35,121 nt of DNA from Synergistaceae bacterium (GTDB lineage Bacteria > Synergistota > Synergistia > Synergistales > Aminobacteriaceae), in NCBI GenBank assembly GCA_031274425.1, contig JAISQE010000183.1, forward strand, positions 1 through 35,121. Reading direction: 5' to 3'. Below the pieces are notes generated by a model. That model had not been told where the DNA came from, did not search any database, and saw only the letters and a program-made list of their open reading frames with translations. A program made the position numbers and the translations under genes. Every line of letters starts with the position of its first letter. Positions within the stretch are counted from its first letter, which is position 1. Below, one piece after another: positions 1-8,163 of the stretch.

Positions 1-2
1 AC

Positions 3-3000
3 GGCGGCTATATCGTGGTGGGGACTGTCACCTCCAATGACGGAGACGTGGGCGAAAATTACGGCGGTTACGACGGTTGGGTTATTAAGCTCGACGCCTC
101 CGGAAACCTCATCCACAAGAAAGTGCTGGGAGGTAATGGTCGGGACACTCTCACGTCCGTTGTCCAGACGACGGACGGCGGTTATGTCGCGGCGGGATAC
201 ACACAGTCCACCAACCCTGGCGTCTATGCCGAAAATCATGGCGGCAATGACGGCTGGGTCGTGCGATTGGATTCGAGTTTGAACGTTCTCGGCGAGAAAT
301 TGTTTGGCGGCACGGGCGCGGACGGGTTCAACTCCGTCGTGCAAACTAGCGATGGGGGATATGTTTTGGCAGGCTATTCGCCTGAGGAAAGCCGCTCTCC
401 CAGGAGCGGCTGGCTTGTGAGGCTCGACTCTTTCGGTACCCTTATGGGAGAGGCAAAGCTGAGAAGCGCCGATATTGCTGAGCAATCTAGCAACTACTTC
501 AATTGCGTCAAGAAAACGAGCGACGGATATATCGCGGTCGGTAACCCTTCCCTCTGGACGGTAAAGCTCGACACATTAGGGAATCTCCGCTGGGAAAAAA
601 CATCATCACCAAGTAACTATCCGGCGGTTTCTGTTTGGCAGACAAACGACGGCGGTTACATCATTGCGGGTGGTAGACGTATCTATAAGCTGGATTTCAG
701 CGGCGCGGAACAGTGGAATCGTTGGACTGTTGGAATAACTGGTTCTTCCATTTCATCAGCCATTGGAACAAACGACGGAGGCTATATTGCCGCTGATGTT
801 TGGTCTGAGTATTATGGAAGTTATTCTACATTATACAGATATGACTCGGAAGGCACCGTATTATGGAGAACTACGGACAGTTCGCAGGTAATTAGCTGCA
901 TAGAAAAAACTTCCGACAGCGGATTTATAGCTGCGGGTTATCGCACAGTCACGGATAAAGCCACCGAGTTTTACGTCGCCAAATTCGCCCCGGAAGCCCC
1001 GGTAAATTGGAACCCGATCGTTTTTATTCCGGGGGTTATGAAGAGTCATTTGTTCACGAGTCCCACCGATTTTTCTTCAAATACCTGCGTGTGGCCCCCT
1101 TCCCGGTTCAACGACGGGGAGAAGTTGAAAATCGAAAACACCCTTTACGTCAGGGATAATGGCGAATACTACTACGCGAATGAACAAACCCGAGACGTCT
1201 GGGACGCAAAAAAAGAGGTGAGCGCGCCCTACGAGAGAGAATACGGAGCTCAAGGTGACTATAAGGAAATCATCGACGGACTTTGCGCCGCGTTCCCGAA
1301 CAGACCGGTGTACTTCTTCTCCTACGACTGGCGGCAGAACAACGTCGCCAGCGCGGAGAAACTGCGGCGGCTCATCGAGGAGTTGACGAAAAACAACACC
1401 GAACGTAAAGTCGATCTTGTCTGCCACAGCATGGGCGGCTTGGTCGCGTCCAGTTATTACGATATGTACACGGACCACAGGACCGACCGGATCATCACCG
1501 CCGGAACGCCTTACGAGGGGTCTCCGTATATATTCGGCGCGGTCCTGAAAGGGGATGTTACGGGAAAGTGGTGGGAGGATATAGAACTCGATCTACTCGT
1601 CCGTTTGACAAAAGATATAAAAAAACAGTTCTGGTCCGTACCTCAACTGGTGCCGACAAAACAGTACACCGAAAGAATCCCGATGATCGACACGAAAGAC
1701 AAAAACATCGATTACTCCGCGTATTCGGCGATCTGCGACGCGATTTTCGGGCCGGTGAACGCGAACCTCGGACGGATTTTTCAGGAAGGGCTTCGCGCCG
1801 ACGGGTACAATGTGCTGTTAAAATATCCGAAGTCGTATTTCGTCGTCGGCAAGGGGAGACCGACCATCGGGGCCGCCATATTCGACCAGGCGGGCGAATT
1901 TGACGACAACGTGGACGCGGAGGATCTTGTTTACGAAAACATAGGCGACGGGACGGTCCCCTATCAGTCCGGCTCCATACTGGAGCAGATCGAACGTCTC
2001 GCCGAGGCGTCGTCGCCGAGGGGGTTCATCTTTGAGACCGACCACAGCGGCCTCGTCGGGCATTCCCGTTCCAACGCCCCGGCGAACGTGAAGCTCAACG
2101 CCGGAAGGAGCCTGGACACGATCATCAGCATCCTGCGCGGCAGCCCCGACAAAATCCTCTACACCAGAATCCCCATGGGCTATACCACCATACGGGCAGG
2201 GTGCCCCGTGGACGCGACCGTCACCAAAGACGGCGAAACCCTGACGTCGAACGAAACCCTCTACAACGACCTGGCCTCTTTCGGGCGAATGGACCTGATC
2301 GGCAAGGACGCGGACATCAAGATGTTCTGCCTCGACGAGGGCGTTTTTCCCGTGTCCCTGCAAGGCACGGGAACGGGGACGATGGACTACTCCATACGGT
2401 TTTTCGACGGAGACGGGAAGCTGCTTGAGGAGCGGAACGTCGGGGGCGTGCCCATAACGCCCTCCACCCGCGTCACGACGGATACGGACCGGAGCAAGCC
2501 GACCGTCCTCCAGGTCGATAAAGACGGGGACGGGGTTATCGACGAGACCCTGACGACGGAGCCGGGGAAGCCTGAGGACCCGACCAACCCAAGCGACCCG
2601 GAGAAACCCGACGACCCGGAAAATCCAAGCGATCCTGAAAATCCCGACAATCCAGACAACCCGAACAATCCGACCTACGGCCTGTCGTTGAGCGTCACGG
2701 GAATGTACGTCTTCCCCCCCGCGAGGACAGGTTACGGCGATCAAACGCCGCTCGAGGTCATCGTGACCAACACCGGCAACCAGCCCACGGGGACGCTGTG
2801 GATCGAGCTTCCCCTTCCCGGCCAGGCCAACTGGAACACGTTCGTCCTCTCCAAAACCACGCTCGGCAGCATCGCTGCGGGCGGCCGCGACAGCTTCACC
2901 ATCGCCCCCAGAATGGGCCTCGCTTCCAGATATCCCTACAGGGACCCCTACGCGAACACCGTAACGGTGCGGGGCGATAACGGCCTATCCAAGAGCTTCA

Positions 3001-3170
3001 ACGTCAGCTTCACGGTGTACCCCGTGGACGGAGGCGACGGAGGAGGCGGCGGCGGAGACTGGAACGGCAATAACAGCGGGAGCGGCGGCTGCGACGCGGG
3101 CAGCGCAACCGCGTTCGGCCTCGCGGCGGCGCTTCTCGCCATGACGGCGGCGCGGAAGAAATTCCGATAG
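3..3170 (+). CDS. Exported LCAT-like lipase with DGGY repeats and Synergist-CTERM anchor (5' partial)
   Basis: The reading frame is open to the window edge, so the true start and signal peptide lie upstream. Counting from the GTG at 15, residues 1-330 hold about seven imperfect repeats with a DGGYxxAG strand, a D-x-W-xx-(K/R)-LD strand and a GG turn, suggesting a beta-propeller. Residues ~332-720 form an alpha/beta hydrolase of the lecithin:cholesterol acyltransferase type: WNPIVFIPGVM opening, nucleophile elbow CHSMGG (Ser472), GDGTVP (Asp645) and DHSG (His677) as likely triad. A Pro/Asp/Asn linker (~850-885) leads to a beta-sandwich-like domain. The C-terminus has a Gly-rich run, SGGCDAG, a hydrophobic helix and the basic tail ARKKFR, matching Synergist-CTERM. 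Family knowledge suggests a surface lipase/acyltransferase attached through this signal; the substrate is unknown. A strong hairpin follows the stop. Confidence 0.85.
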   Translation, partial: GGYIVVGTVTSNDGDVGENYGGYDGWVIKLDASGNLIHKKVLGGNGRDTLTSVVQTTDGGYVAAGYTQSTNPGVYAENHGGNDGWVVRLDSSLNVLGEKLFGGTGADGFNSVVQTSDGGYVLAGYSPEESRSPRSGWLVRLDSFGTLMGEAKLRSADIAEQSSNYFNCVKKTSDGYIAVGNPSLWTVKLDTLGNLRWEKTSSPSNYPAVSVWQTNDGGYIIAGGRRIYKLDFSGAEQWNRWTVGITGSSISSAIGTNDGGYIAADVWSEYYGSYSTLYRYDSEGTVLWRTTDSSQVISCIEKTSDSGFIAAGYRTVTDKATEFYVAKFAPEAPVNWNPIVFIPGVMKSHLFTSPTDFSSNTCVWPPSRFNDGEKLKIENTLYVRDNGEYYYANEQTRDVWDAKKEVSAPYEREYGAQGDYKEIIDGLCAAFPNRPVYFFSYDWRQNNVASAEKLRRLIEELTKNNTERKVDLVCHSMGGLVASSYYDMYTDHRTDRIITAGTPYEGSPYIFGAVLKGDVTGKWWEDIELDLLVRLTKDIKKQFWSVPQLVPTKQYTERIPMIDTKDKNIDYSAYSAICDAIFGPVNANLGRIFQEGLRADGYNVLLKYPKSYFVVGKGRPTIGAAIFDQAGEFDDNVDAEDLVYENIGDGTVPYQSGSILEQIERLAEASSPRGFIFETDHSGLVGHSRSNAPANVKLNAGRSLDTIISILRGSPDKILYTRIPMGYTTIRAGCPVDATVTKDGETLTSNETLYNDLASFGRMDLIGKDADIKMFCLDEGVFPVSLQGTGTGTMDYSIRFFDGDGKLLEERNVGGVPITPSTRVTTDTDRSKPTVLQVDKDGDGVIDETLTTEPGKPEDPTNPSDPEKPDDPENPSDPENPDNPDNPNNPTYGLSLSVTGMYVFPPARTGYGDQTPLEVIVTNTGNQPTGTLWIELPLPGQANWNTFVLSKTTLGSIAAGGRDSFTIAPRMGLASRYPYRDPYANTVTVRGDNGLSKSFNVSFTVYPVDGGDGGGGGGDWNGNNSGSGGCDAGSATAFGLAAALLAMTAARKKFR

Positions 3171-3177
3171 CTCGTCG

Positions 3178-3206
3178 GGCGGCCGCTCAACTAATGAGCG
3201 GCCGCC
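3178..3206 (+). terminator. Strong 12-bp hairpin after the lipase gene
   Basis: A perfect inverted repeat, GGCGGCCGCTCA / TGAGCGGCCGCC with a 5-base loop, begins 7 bases after the lipase stop. No T-tract follows on either strand, so it may act as an mRNA 3' end stabiliser or a weak bidirectional terminator between two convergent genes. Confidence 0.6.
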
Positions 3207-3257
3207 TACCCGATCAAACAAAAAGGTCGGGGAAAACGGAAAACGGCGAAGGGCAGG

Positions 3258-3446
3258 TTATTTTTTGTCGGCAAGCAACGCGTCGCCCGTGGCGAAATCC
3301 TCCGGCAGCATGTCGATAAATTGTATCCACACATGGTCCGGCGTTACCTTGAGATTCTCGCACGTGACCTTCGCGATATCGGCGGCCAGCCTGCGCTTCT
3401 CTTCCGCGGAACGTCCGTGCTTAAGGTTGACTTGAATCATTGGCAT
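3258..3446 (-). CDS. 4-oxalocrotonate tautomerase family protein
   Basis: This encodes 62 residues starting MPMIQVNL, the usual size of the small tautomerase subunit. Pro2 becomes the N-terminal catalytic proline after Met removal. The body fits the family: a first beta strand, a basic helix with GRSAEEKRRLAADIAKV, then a second strand with DHVWIQFIDM. Family members form homohexamers and catalyse keto-enol tautomerisation; many in anaerobes have no known substrate. It stands alone, transcribed toward the lipase gene and away from the chemoreceptor end. A ribosome-binding GGAGG lies upstream and an extended -10 promoter with a palindrome precedes it. Confidence 0.85.
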   Translation of the reverse strand: MPMIQVNLKHGRSAEEKRRLAADIAKVTCENLKVTPDHVWIQFIDMLPEDFATGDALLADKK

Positions 3447-3478
3447 GGTAAATCAAATCCTTTCCTCCAAGACATATT

Positions 3479-3505
3479 TGGGAGCTGCTCCCACGGCGAA
3501 GTATA
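3479..3505 (-). promoter_or_regulatory. Extended -10 promoter with palindromic operator for the tautomerase gene
   Basis: On the minus strand TGCTATACT gives an extended -10 (TATACT at 3500-3505). The expected start site falls in the palindrome TGGGAGC-A-GCTCCCA (3479-3493). No good -35 is visible, as is common for extended -10 promoters. The placement suggests repressor control; the regulator is unknown. Confidence 0.5.
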
Positions 3506-3553
3506 GCACCAAATCGAGACAAAGAAACCGAGCGCCCGCAAAAGGAAACGGGT

Positions 3554-5620
3554 TCATCGAGGCAGGCTTTTAAGCGGAGGCCTCTTTGTTGGGGACAACG
3601 TGAATTGCGCCATGATGCTTTCGATGCCGGACGAGATGGAAGAAAGGTTCGCGGCCTCGAGGGCTACTTTTCCTATCGCGTTCTGGGTCTCCTCCGTGGC
3701 CTGGGTGACGGCCGAGATCTCGCGAGCCAGGTTGTCTATGAGGTTCATGGCCTGTTTGGACGACTCGGCGATCTCGTTGCCCGACGCGGACTGTTTTTGC
3801 GCGGACGCCGCTATGGCCTGAACGGCGCCGTTGACCTTGTCGATCTCGGCGTTGGCGTTCTTCAGGCTCTGCTGAGTCTCGTGCGCTTTTTCTATTATCC
3901 GGGATACCACGTTCGCGGACTCCTGGGTCGAGGCGATCGCGTTTTTCGTTCCGTTTTCCAACTGCTCGATCATCTCGCTCACGCGGCGCGAAGCGACGTT
4001 CGACTCCTCCGCGAGCTTGCGCACCTCGTCGGCTACCACCGCAAAGCCGCGCCCGGAGTCGCCCGCGCGCGCGGCCTCTATGGCGGCGTTCAGGGCCAGA
4101 AGGTTCGTCTGGGTCGCGATGTTCCTGATCGACGTGGCGAACTCTCCGATCGCCGCAACCGACGCGCCCACATCGGACATTCTCTTGCTGTTTTCCAAGG
4201 AGGCGTCCCCCACTCCCTTGAGCTCGCCCACGAACCCGTTCACCATCTCGGAGACCTCCGCGCTCAGCCGCGAGGTCGCGCCCGAGGACTCCGCTCCTTC
4301 CGTCGCGGACGCGGCGGTCGTATTGGCGGCGTTGGTGACCTCCTGAACGGCGACCGTCGTCGCCTCCACGGAGCGCAGGACCTCGCCCGCGAGCTGCTCC
4401 ACATTGGTTGCGGCCGATTTCGAGTTGTTGACCTCATCCGCCGCCCCAAGGCTGAGCTTGTCGAGATTCCCCGAGGAGGACGTCAGTTGCTGGACCTCGT
4501 CCCTGACGGAAACCACGATGTCGGTGAAAACGGCCTTCATGTTCTGCAGCGACGCGACCATAGCGCCAAGTTCCGTATTCGCGCCGAGGCCCGAAACGAC
4601 CCGCTCCGTTTCCGGGTCCTGTGTGAGGTCCAGCGACGCCAGCCTTTCCAGCGTCTTCTGCACCGCTTTCAGCGGTTTCGTTATGCCGGGTATCATCAGG
4701 ATCATGTAGACGACCAACAGGAGGAGCGCGACGCCCCCGGCGGCGGTCTGTATCATCGTGACGCTGCGGACGATCCGGCCAAGCTGTTCGCGGGGAAACA
4801 CCAGCGCGGCGATGTATCCCGATTGGCCCTGGTTGTAATATATCCTCCTGGATGTGCCGAGCAGGGTGTAGTCGCCGAATCCCGATTCGTGGGCCACCAT
4901 CTTTTTCCCGATGGCGGCGAGATCGGCCTGTACCTTTGCGCTCGTCTTGGCCAGATTTTCGACGGTTATGAAGGATTTGTCGGGGTGCTCCAGAACCAGG
5001 CCGTCGGGGGCCAGAAGAACGCCATAGCCGCCTCCGAACACAGTGGCGTTCTTGATTTGGGCCGCCAGGGTTTCCAGCGACACGTCTAACGCGATCACCC
5101 CGAAAAGGTGCCCGTCGTTTGCGTATATCGGCGCGGCAGCCGTTATGACGAGGCTTTTTGTATCCTCATCGATGTATGGCTCGGTGATGACCGCTTTTCG
5201 GGCGGCGACGGCCTCTTTATACCAACCTCTGGCGCGGGAGTCGTAGCCCTCCGGGGGATCCCATTCGATGCCGCCGATCAGGCCGCCGTCACTTTCGAAG
5301 CCGACGTACACGTCATTTACATTTTGCGATTTATTTGTGGTTTGCAGCTTCACCATCATGCCGGAAATCTGTTCGTTGTCGACGGAGCCGTCCTCGCGGA
5401 ACAGGTTTTGCACGCCTGGAATGGCGTTGAGTATGATGTTCTCCAGCCCGATGAAATAAAAATCGATGATCCCCGTCATGTAGTTGACGCTGTTTTTCGC
5501 CTCCTCATCCGCGAGGCCAGTGGTGACGCTCGAGGTTCTCTCGTACATGGTGGCCGTCGTGAGCACCAGCACCAGCACCACGACCCCAAGCAACAGCAAG
5601 AGTTTGTTTCTTATTTTCAT
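3554..5620 (-). CDS. Methyl-accepting chemotaxis protein with dCache_1 amino-acid sensor domain
   Basis: This 688-residue receptor has TM1 (~7-27), a periplasmic double-Cache domain (~35-285), TM2 (~291-311), HAMP (~311-365) and a long signalling coiled coil. The hairpin tip has the conserved [19 protein letters not shown] core. In the sensor domain [10 protein letters not shown] (126-135) is followed by EPYID and ALDVS, giving Arg131, Trp133, Tyr134, Tyr149, Asp151 and Asp179, with Tyr105 upstream. This spacing matches the amino-acid-binding motif of PctA-type receptors, so amino-acid taxis is the likely role, through CheW/CheA. No CheR-docking pentapeptide is evident at the C-terminus. The start is supported by AAGGAAGAGGTG eight bases upstream. 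The gene stands alone. Confidence 0.93.
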   Translation of the reverse strand: MKIRNKLLLLLGVVVLVLVLTTATMYERTSSVTTGLADEEAKNSVNYMTGIIDFYFIGLENIILNAIPGVQNLFREDGSVDNEQISGMMVKLQTTNKSQNVNDVYVGFESDGGLIGGIEWDPPEGYDSRARGWYKEAVAARKAVITEPYIDEDTKSLVITAAAPIYANDGHLFGVIALDVSLETLAAQIKNATVFGGGYGVLLAPDGLVLEHPDKSFITVENLAKTSAKVQADLAAIGKKMVAHESGFGDYTLLGTSRRIYYNQGQSGYIAALVFPREQLGRIVRSVTMIQTAAGGVALLLLVVYMILMIPGITKPLKAVQKTLERLASLDLTQDPETERVVSGLGANTELGAMVASLQNMKAVFTDIVVSVRDEVQQLTSSSGNLDKLSLGAADEVNNSKSAATNVEQLAGEVLRSVEATTVAVQEVTNAANTTAASATEGAESSGATSRLSAEVSEMVNGFVGELKGVGDASLENSKRMSDVGASVAAIGEFATSIRNIATQTNLLALNAAIEAARAGDSGRGFAVVADEVRKLAEESNVASRRVSEMIEQLENGTKNAIASTQESANVVSRIIEKAHETQQSLKNANAEIDKVNGAVQAIAASAQKQSASGNEIAESSKQAMNLIDNLAREISAVTQATEETQNAIGKVALEAANLSSISSGIESIMAQFTLSPTKRPPLKSLPR

Positions 5621-5652
5621 CGATATTACACCTCTTCCTTAACGAACAATCT

Positions 5653-5699
5653 GATCGCACAATTGCTTTTATTATTGCGATCATAGATTAAATAGGCAA
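5653..5699 (-). promoter_or_regulatory. Putative promoter with inverted repeat for the dCache receptor
   Basis: On the minus strand TTGCCT (5694-5699), a 17-base spacer and AATAAT (5671-5676) resemble a sigma-70 promoter. A perfect 7-bp inverted repeat GATCGCA/TGCGATC (5653-5659 and 5676-5682) brackets the -10 and the expected start site, a typical operator position. No sigma-28-like motif was recognised. Confidence 0.4.
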
Positions 5700-5711
5700 T
5701 AATAGCAACAC

Positions 5712-5837
5712 TTAAATCCGACTCGCCCCGTGGTTGACGTATTTGGGGTGTGCCAGGACGACGTTGCGGGATTGTTCCAGCACGTTGAACACGGGACTCC
5801 AATATTTACCTGTAGCCGCGTCAGGCTCGAATCTGTT
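5712..5837 (-). pseudogene. Relic of an IS110-family transposase
   Basis: Between stop codons the minus strand reads a ~41-residue peptide containing DAATGKYWSPVFNVLEQ followed by NVVLAHPKYV. This resembles the E-(S/A)-T-G-x-Y-W-xPVxNxLE segment of the N-terminal DEDD (RuvC-like) domain of IS110 transposases and the HPKY/NPRH strand after it. Neither the rest of the catalytic domain nor the C-terminal serine domain is present, and stops bound both sides. It lies directly upstream of the chemoreceptor promoter, so it is probably a decayed insertion. Identification rests on motif memory over a short stretch. Confidence 0.6.
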
Positions 5838-5885
5838 TCATTATCGTTTTGTGCCTGATCGAAGCGAAAGGAATGGTCATAAGGA

Positions 5886-5894
5886 TGTTATAAT
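5886..5894 (+). promoter_or_regulatory. Extended -10 promoter of the HIT-rpsU-yqeY operon
   Basis: TGTTATAAT is a perfect extended -10 (TG-n-TATAAT), 26 bases before the HIT start codon. No -35 hexamer is obvious, and the predicted leader is only about 20 bases. Confidence 0.6.
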
Positions 5895-5920
5895 AAAAAC
5901 CCAAGCGAGGTGGACGGGTG

Positions 5921-6259
5921 ATGAGCGAATGTATTTTTTGCAAAATAGCCAAAGGCGAAATATCCGCGGAATTTGTTTACAAAGACGAAACGGTCTTTGT
6001 GATTCGTGACGTGAACCCCCAGGCGCCAACGCATCTTTTGGTCATCCCGACGCAACATATCGCATCCGCCGCCGATGCAGGCGATCCGGAAATTTGGACT
6101 TCGATCATGGGGCGGGCGGTGGAAGTCGCTCGCGATTTGGGTTTGGACAAAGAGGGATTCCGCATGGTCGTCAACACGGGAGTGCAGAGCGGGCAAACGG
6201 TGCCGCACATTCATCTGCATCTTCTGTCGGGTCGTAATTTCGGGTGGCCTCCAGGTTAG
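5921..6259 (+). CDS. hinT: HIT family nucleotide-binding protein (HinT-like)
   Basis: This is a 112-residue histidine-triad protein beginning MSECIFCKIAKGEI, the usual opening of HinT with paired cysteines. The catalytic motif is HIHLHLL near the C-terminus (VPHIHLHLLSGR), and the ending GWPPG is typical of the family. HinT enzymes hydrolyse adenosine 5'-monophosphoramidates and aminoacyl adenylates in the cytoplasm. ATG at 5921 is preferred over the GTG just before it because it keeps GCGAGG at a workable distance and matches family N-termini. The gene heads an operon with rpsU and yqeY. Confidence 0.93.
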   Translation: MSECIFCKIAKGEISAEFVYKDETVFVIRDVNPQAPTHLLVIPTQHIASAADAGDPEIWTSIMGRAVEVARDLGLDKEGFRMVVNTGVQSGQTVPHIHLHLLSGRNFGWPPG

Positions 6260-6295
6260 GCGGCGATCCTAAAACCCGGAAGGGGGGGATCTTAG

Positions 6296-6484
6296 ATGAC
6301 GACGGTCATTCGTAAAGACGGAGAGAGCCTTGAAGACGCTCTGCGTAGATTCAAGCGGGAGGTTTCGAAGGTCGGCACCCTTCGAGAAGCGAGAAAAAGA
6401 GAACACTACGAGAAGCCCAGCGACGCAAAAAAACTGAAGCGCGCCGAGGCCGCTCGTAAGCGCAAGAGCAGCAGAACCAGATGA
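6296..6484 (+). CDS. rpsU: 30S ribosomal protein S21
   Basis: This encodes 62 residues with the S21 pattern: an N-terminal strand [22 protein letters not shown], then basic helices ending in a Lys/Arg-rich tail. S21 binds the small subunit near the anti-Shine-Dalgarno platform. A G-rich ribosome-binding site (AAGGGGGGG) precedes the start by 9 bases. Its position between a HIT gene and yqeY is a common arrangement in Firmicutes-like genomes. Confidence 0.97.
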   Translation: MTTVIRKDGESLEDALRRFKREVSKVGTLREARKREHYEKPSDAKKLKRAEAARKRKSSRTR

Positions 6485-6515
6485 ACAAACGATCGAGTTT
6501 AAGGTAGGTGCCGAC

Positions 6516-6971
6516 ATGGGATTGGTTGCGACGGTCGCCGCGGATTTGCTCGCGGCCATGAAGGCGCGCGACGAACTGAAGTTATCCGTTTTGCGTATGC
6601 TGAAGGCCGAATTTCAAAAAGCCCAGGCGGACAAAGGCAGAGCCTCGGAGCTGACCGAGGAAGAGGCGTTGGCGCTGGTGCGCCGGCTGGTGAAACAGCG
6701 CAAGGAAGCGGCGGAACAGTACGAGGCGGCGGGGGCTCCTGATCGGGCGAAAGAGGAATTGAGCGAGATTTCCGTTCTCGAATTCTATCTTCCCGCGCAG
6801 CTCGGCGACGACGAGTTGGACGCTCTAGTTCGCTCGGCCGCGGAAAAAGCGGCGGCCGCGTCTCCCAAGGATATGGGCAAGCTCATGAGCGCCTTGATGC
6901 CCCTAGTGGCGGGGCGGGCCGATGGGAAGCGGGCGAAGGACAGGGCAACTAAGTATCTGACTTCCTTGTGA
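6516..6971 (+). CDS. yqeY: GatB/YqeY domain-containing protein
   Basis: This is a 151-residue YqeY-type protein of standard length. It is almost entirely helical, with the family features LKLSVLRMLKAEFQKAQ, the LxRLVKQRKEAAEQYEAAGAPDRAKEELSEISVLEFYLPAQL core, and KDMGKLMSALMPLVAGRADGK near the end. The domain resembles the tRNA-binding tail of GatB, but free-standing YqeY has no firmly established function. It is the last gene of the S21 operon, followed by a strong terminator. Confidence 0.93.
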   Translation: MGLVATVAADLLAAMKARDELKLSVLRMLKAEFQKAQADKGRASELTEEEALALVRRLVKQRKEAAEQYEAAGAPDRAKEELSEISVLEFYLPAQLGDDELDALVRSAAEKAAAASPKDMGKLMSALMPLVAGRADGKRAKDRATKYLTSL

Positions 6972-7000
6972 GTTGTGAAGACAAAGAAGAAAAAAAATAA

Positions 7001-7035
7001 AGAGAGTTCGGGCGCAGGTCCGGCTCTCTTTTTTT
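7001..7035 (+). terminator. Intrinsic terminator of the rpsU-yqeY operon
   Basis: AGAGAG-TT-CGG pairs with CCG-G-CTCTCT around an 8-9 base loop and is followed by seven T residues. An A-rich run (6988-7000) on the other side could also give a T-tract on the minus strand, serving the convergent hydrolase gene. Confidence 0.85.
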
Positions 7036-7130
7036 AAGCTCAGGGGGACGGAGCTCGTTCGCTCGCCGCGCTCGTCTCACTGACCCCCCGAGACCCCCTG
7101 AATGCCAAGCTCAGGGGGGCGGAGCCCCCT
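7036..7130. repeat. GC-rich REP-like direct repeat pair with hairpin
   Basis: AAGCTCAGGGGG(A/G)CGGAGC occurs at 7036-7054 and 7107-7125 (18 of 19 identical), with an inverted partial copy (CCCCCTGA, 7095-7101) between them. The second copy folds into a G-run/C-run hairpin around a GGA loop, the same geometry as the element at 24277-24293. It fills the gap between two convergent genes. Confidence 0.5.
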
Positions 7131-7131
7131 C

Positions 7132-7980
7132 TCAGCGACTCGCCCGAGACTCCCCGAAGCGCTTCGTCAAAAAGGCATCCAGCGCTGGGCGATAGACGGC
7201 GATGGACTCCATAAACCCCTCGTTATGGCCTCCGCGGATCTCGACAAACGTTTTTTCGCCCGCCACCGCGTCGTAAAGGCGTTTTCCCAACCGATAGGGC
7301 ACGATCCAATCGTCGGGGCTGTGGATACACAGAGTGGGGACGACTAGGGTCGAGACGACGTCCACGGAGTTCCACACGTCGCCGATGATCAGGCGCGCGA
7401 GAGGAGCCAGAAAATCGACCCGAACCATGTCGGGCAGCGAGGAAAAAGTGGACTCCAAGATCAACGCGCCGGGCTCCGCGTACCGCGTCAGGTCCACGGC
7501 AATAGCGCCTCCTAGCGAACGTCCGAACACGACGACGTTTTCGGCGGGCGCGCCTTTTTCCTCCGTCAGCCACCTCCAAGCGGCGAGACCGTCCAGCGTC
7601 GTACCGGCGATCGAAAGACGCCCTTCGCTTCGTCCGTATCCCCTGTAGTCGATGATGAAGACGGACAGCCCCAAATCGTGGAAGATTTCGATGGAGTCTA
7701 TGCGATTCGAGATGTTGCCGCTGTTCCCATGAAAGAAGAGCAGCACGGCGCGGGCGTCTGGGGCGGGAACGTACCACCCGTGAATCCGAACGCCGTCCGA
7801 TGTGGTCAGGATTACATCTTCAAAAGCGATGCCCCGCGCCGCCGGCGTCAGAGAAAGCGCGGCCGTCGGCTTGAAGACGGCCCAAGGAAGCAGAAAACGC
7901 ATGGCGGCAAGTAGGGACACGAGCAATAAAAACAACCACAAGACTCTATAAGACGTTCTCTTTTTGTCGGGTTCGTTCAC
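7132..7980 (-). CDS. Membrane-anchored alpha/beta hydrolase (BEM46/ABHD13-like)
   Basis: This 282-residue protein has one N-terminal transmembrane helix (~13-35) and then an alpha/beta hydrolase fold. Visible motifs are FFHGNSGN (oxyanion region), IDYRGYGRSEG, the nucleophile elbow GRSLGG, HSPDDWIVP (acid) and GGHNEGF (histidine). These are the signature blocks of the BEM46/ABHD13 group, whose members are serine hydrolases with mostly undefined ester or thioester substrates. The helix suggests attachment to the inner membrane with the catalytic domain outside or facing the periplasm; the side is not provable here. It is monocistronic and convergent with the S21 operon. Confidence 0.88.
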   Translation of the reverse strand: MNEPDKKRTSYRVLWLFLLLVSLLAAMRFLLPWAVFKPTAALSLTPAARGIAFEDVILTTSDGVRIHGWYVPAPDARAVLLFFHGNSGNISNRIDSIEIFHDLGLSVFIIDYRGYGRSEGRLSIAGTTLDGLAAWRWLTEEKGAPAENVVVFGRSLGGAIAVDLTRYAEPGALILESTFSSLPDMVRVDFLAPLARLIIGDVWNSVDVVSTLVVPTLCIHSPDDWIVPYRLGKRLYDAVAGEKTFVEIRGGHNEGFMESIAVYRPALDAFLTKRFGESRASR

Positions 7981-8051
7981 TTTATTTCCCCCTCTCCTTC
8001 CGATAGGTGAGACTTTATTTGCGGCGACCCTATTTTAAAGTAAAGACGACG

Positions 8052-8099
8052 TTGCATCATGTGTTATTCGTTGCTAATATTTTAGGAACGCATTCCTAA
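8052..8099 (+). promoter_or_regulatory. Sigma-70 promoter with start-site palindrome for the DUF4143 ATPase
   Basis: TTGCAT (8052-8057), a 17-base spacer and TAATAT (8075-8080) form a good promoter. The palindrome TTAGGAA-CGCA-TTCCTAA (8082-8099) covers the expected start site. A related half-degenerate site, TTAGGAGCGCAATGCTC, lies at 8122-8138 in the leader, so two copies of an operator may be present. Confidence 0.55.
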
Positions 8100-8163
8100 A
8101 AACAATCCATTGATGGGGAAATTAGGAGCGCAATGCTCATAGCTTCTTGGGGAGGACGTTTCG

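Noticed and set aside
1818..2744. 308-codon minus-strand frame inside the lipase gene
   Set aside because: Val/Arg-rich shadow with no family features, opposite a well-supported domain protein.
5734..6009. 91-codon plus-strand frame
   Set aside because: It covers the IS110 relic in antisense and the start of the HIT gene in another frame.
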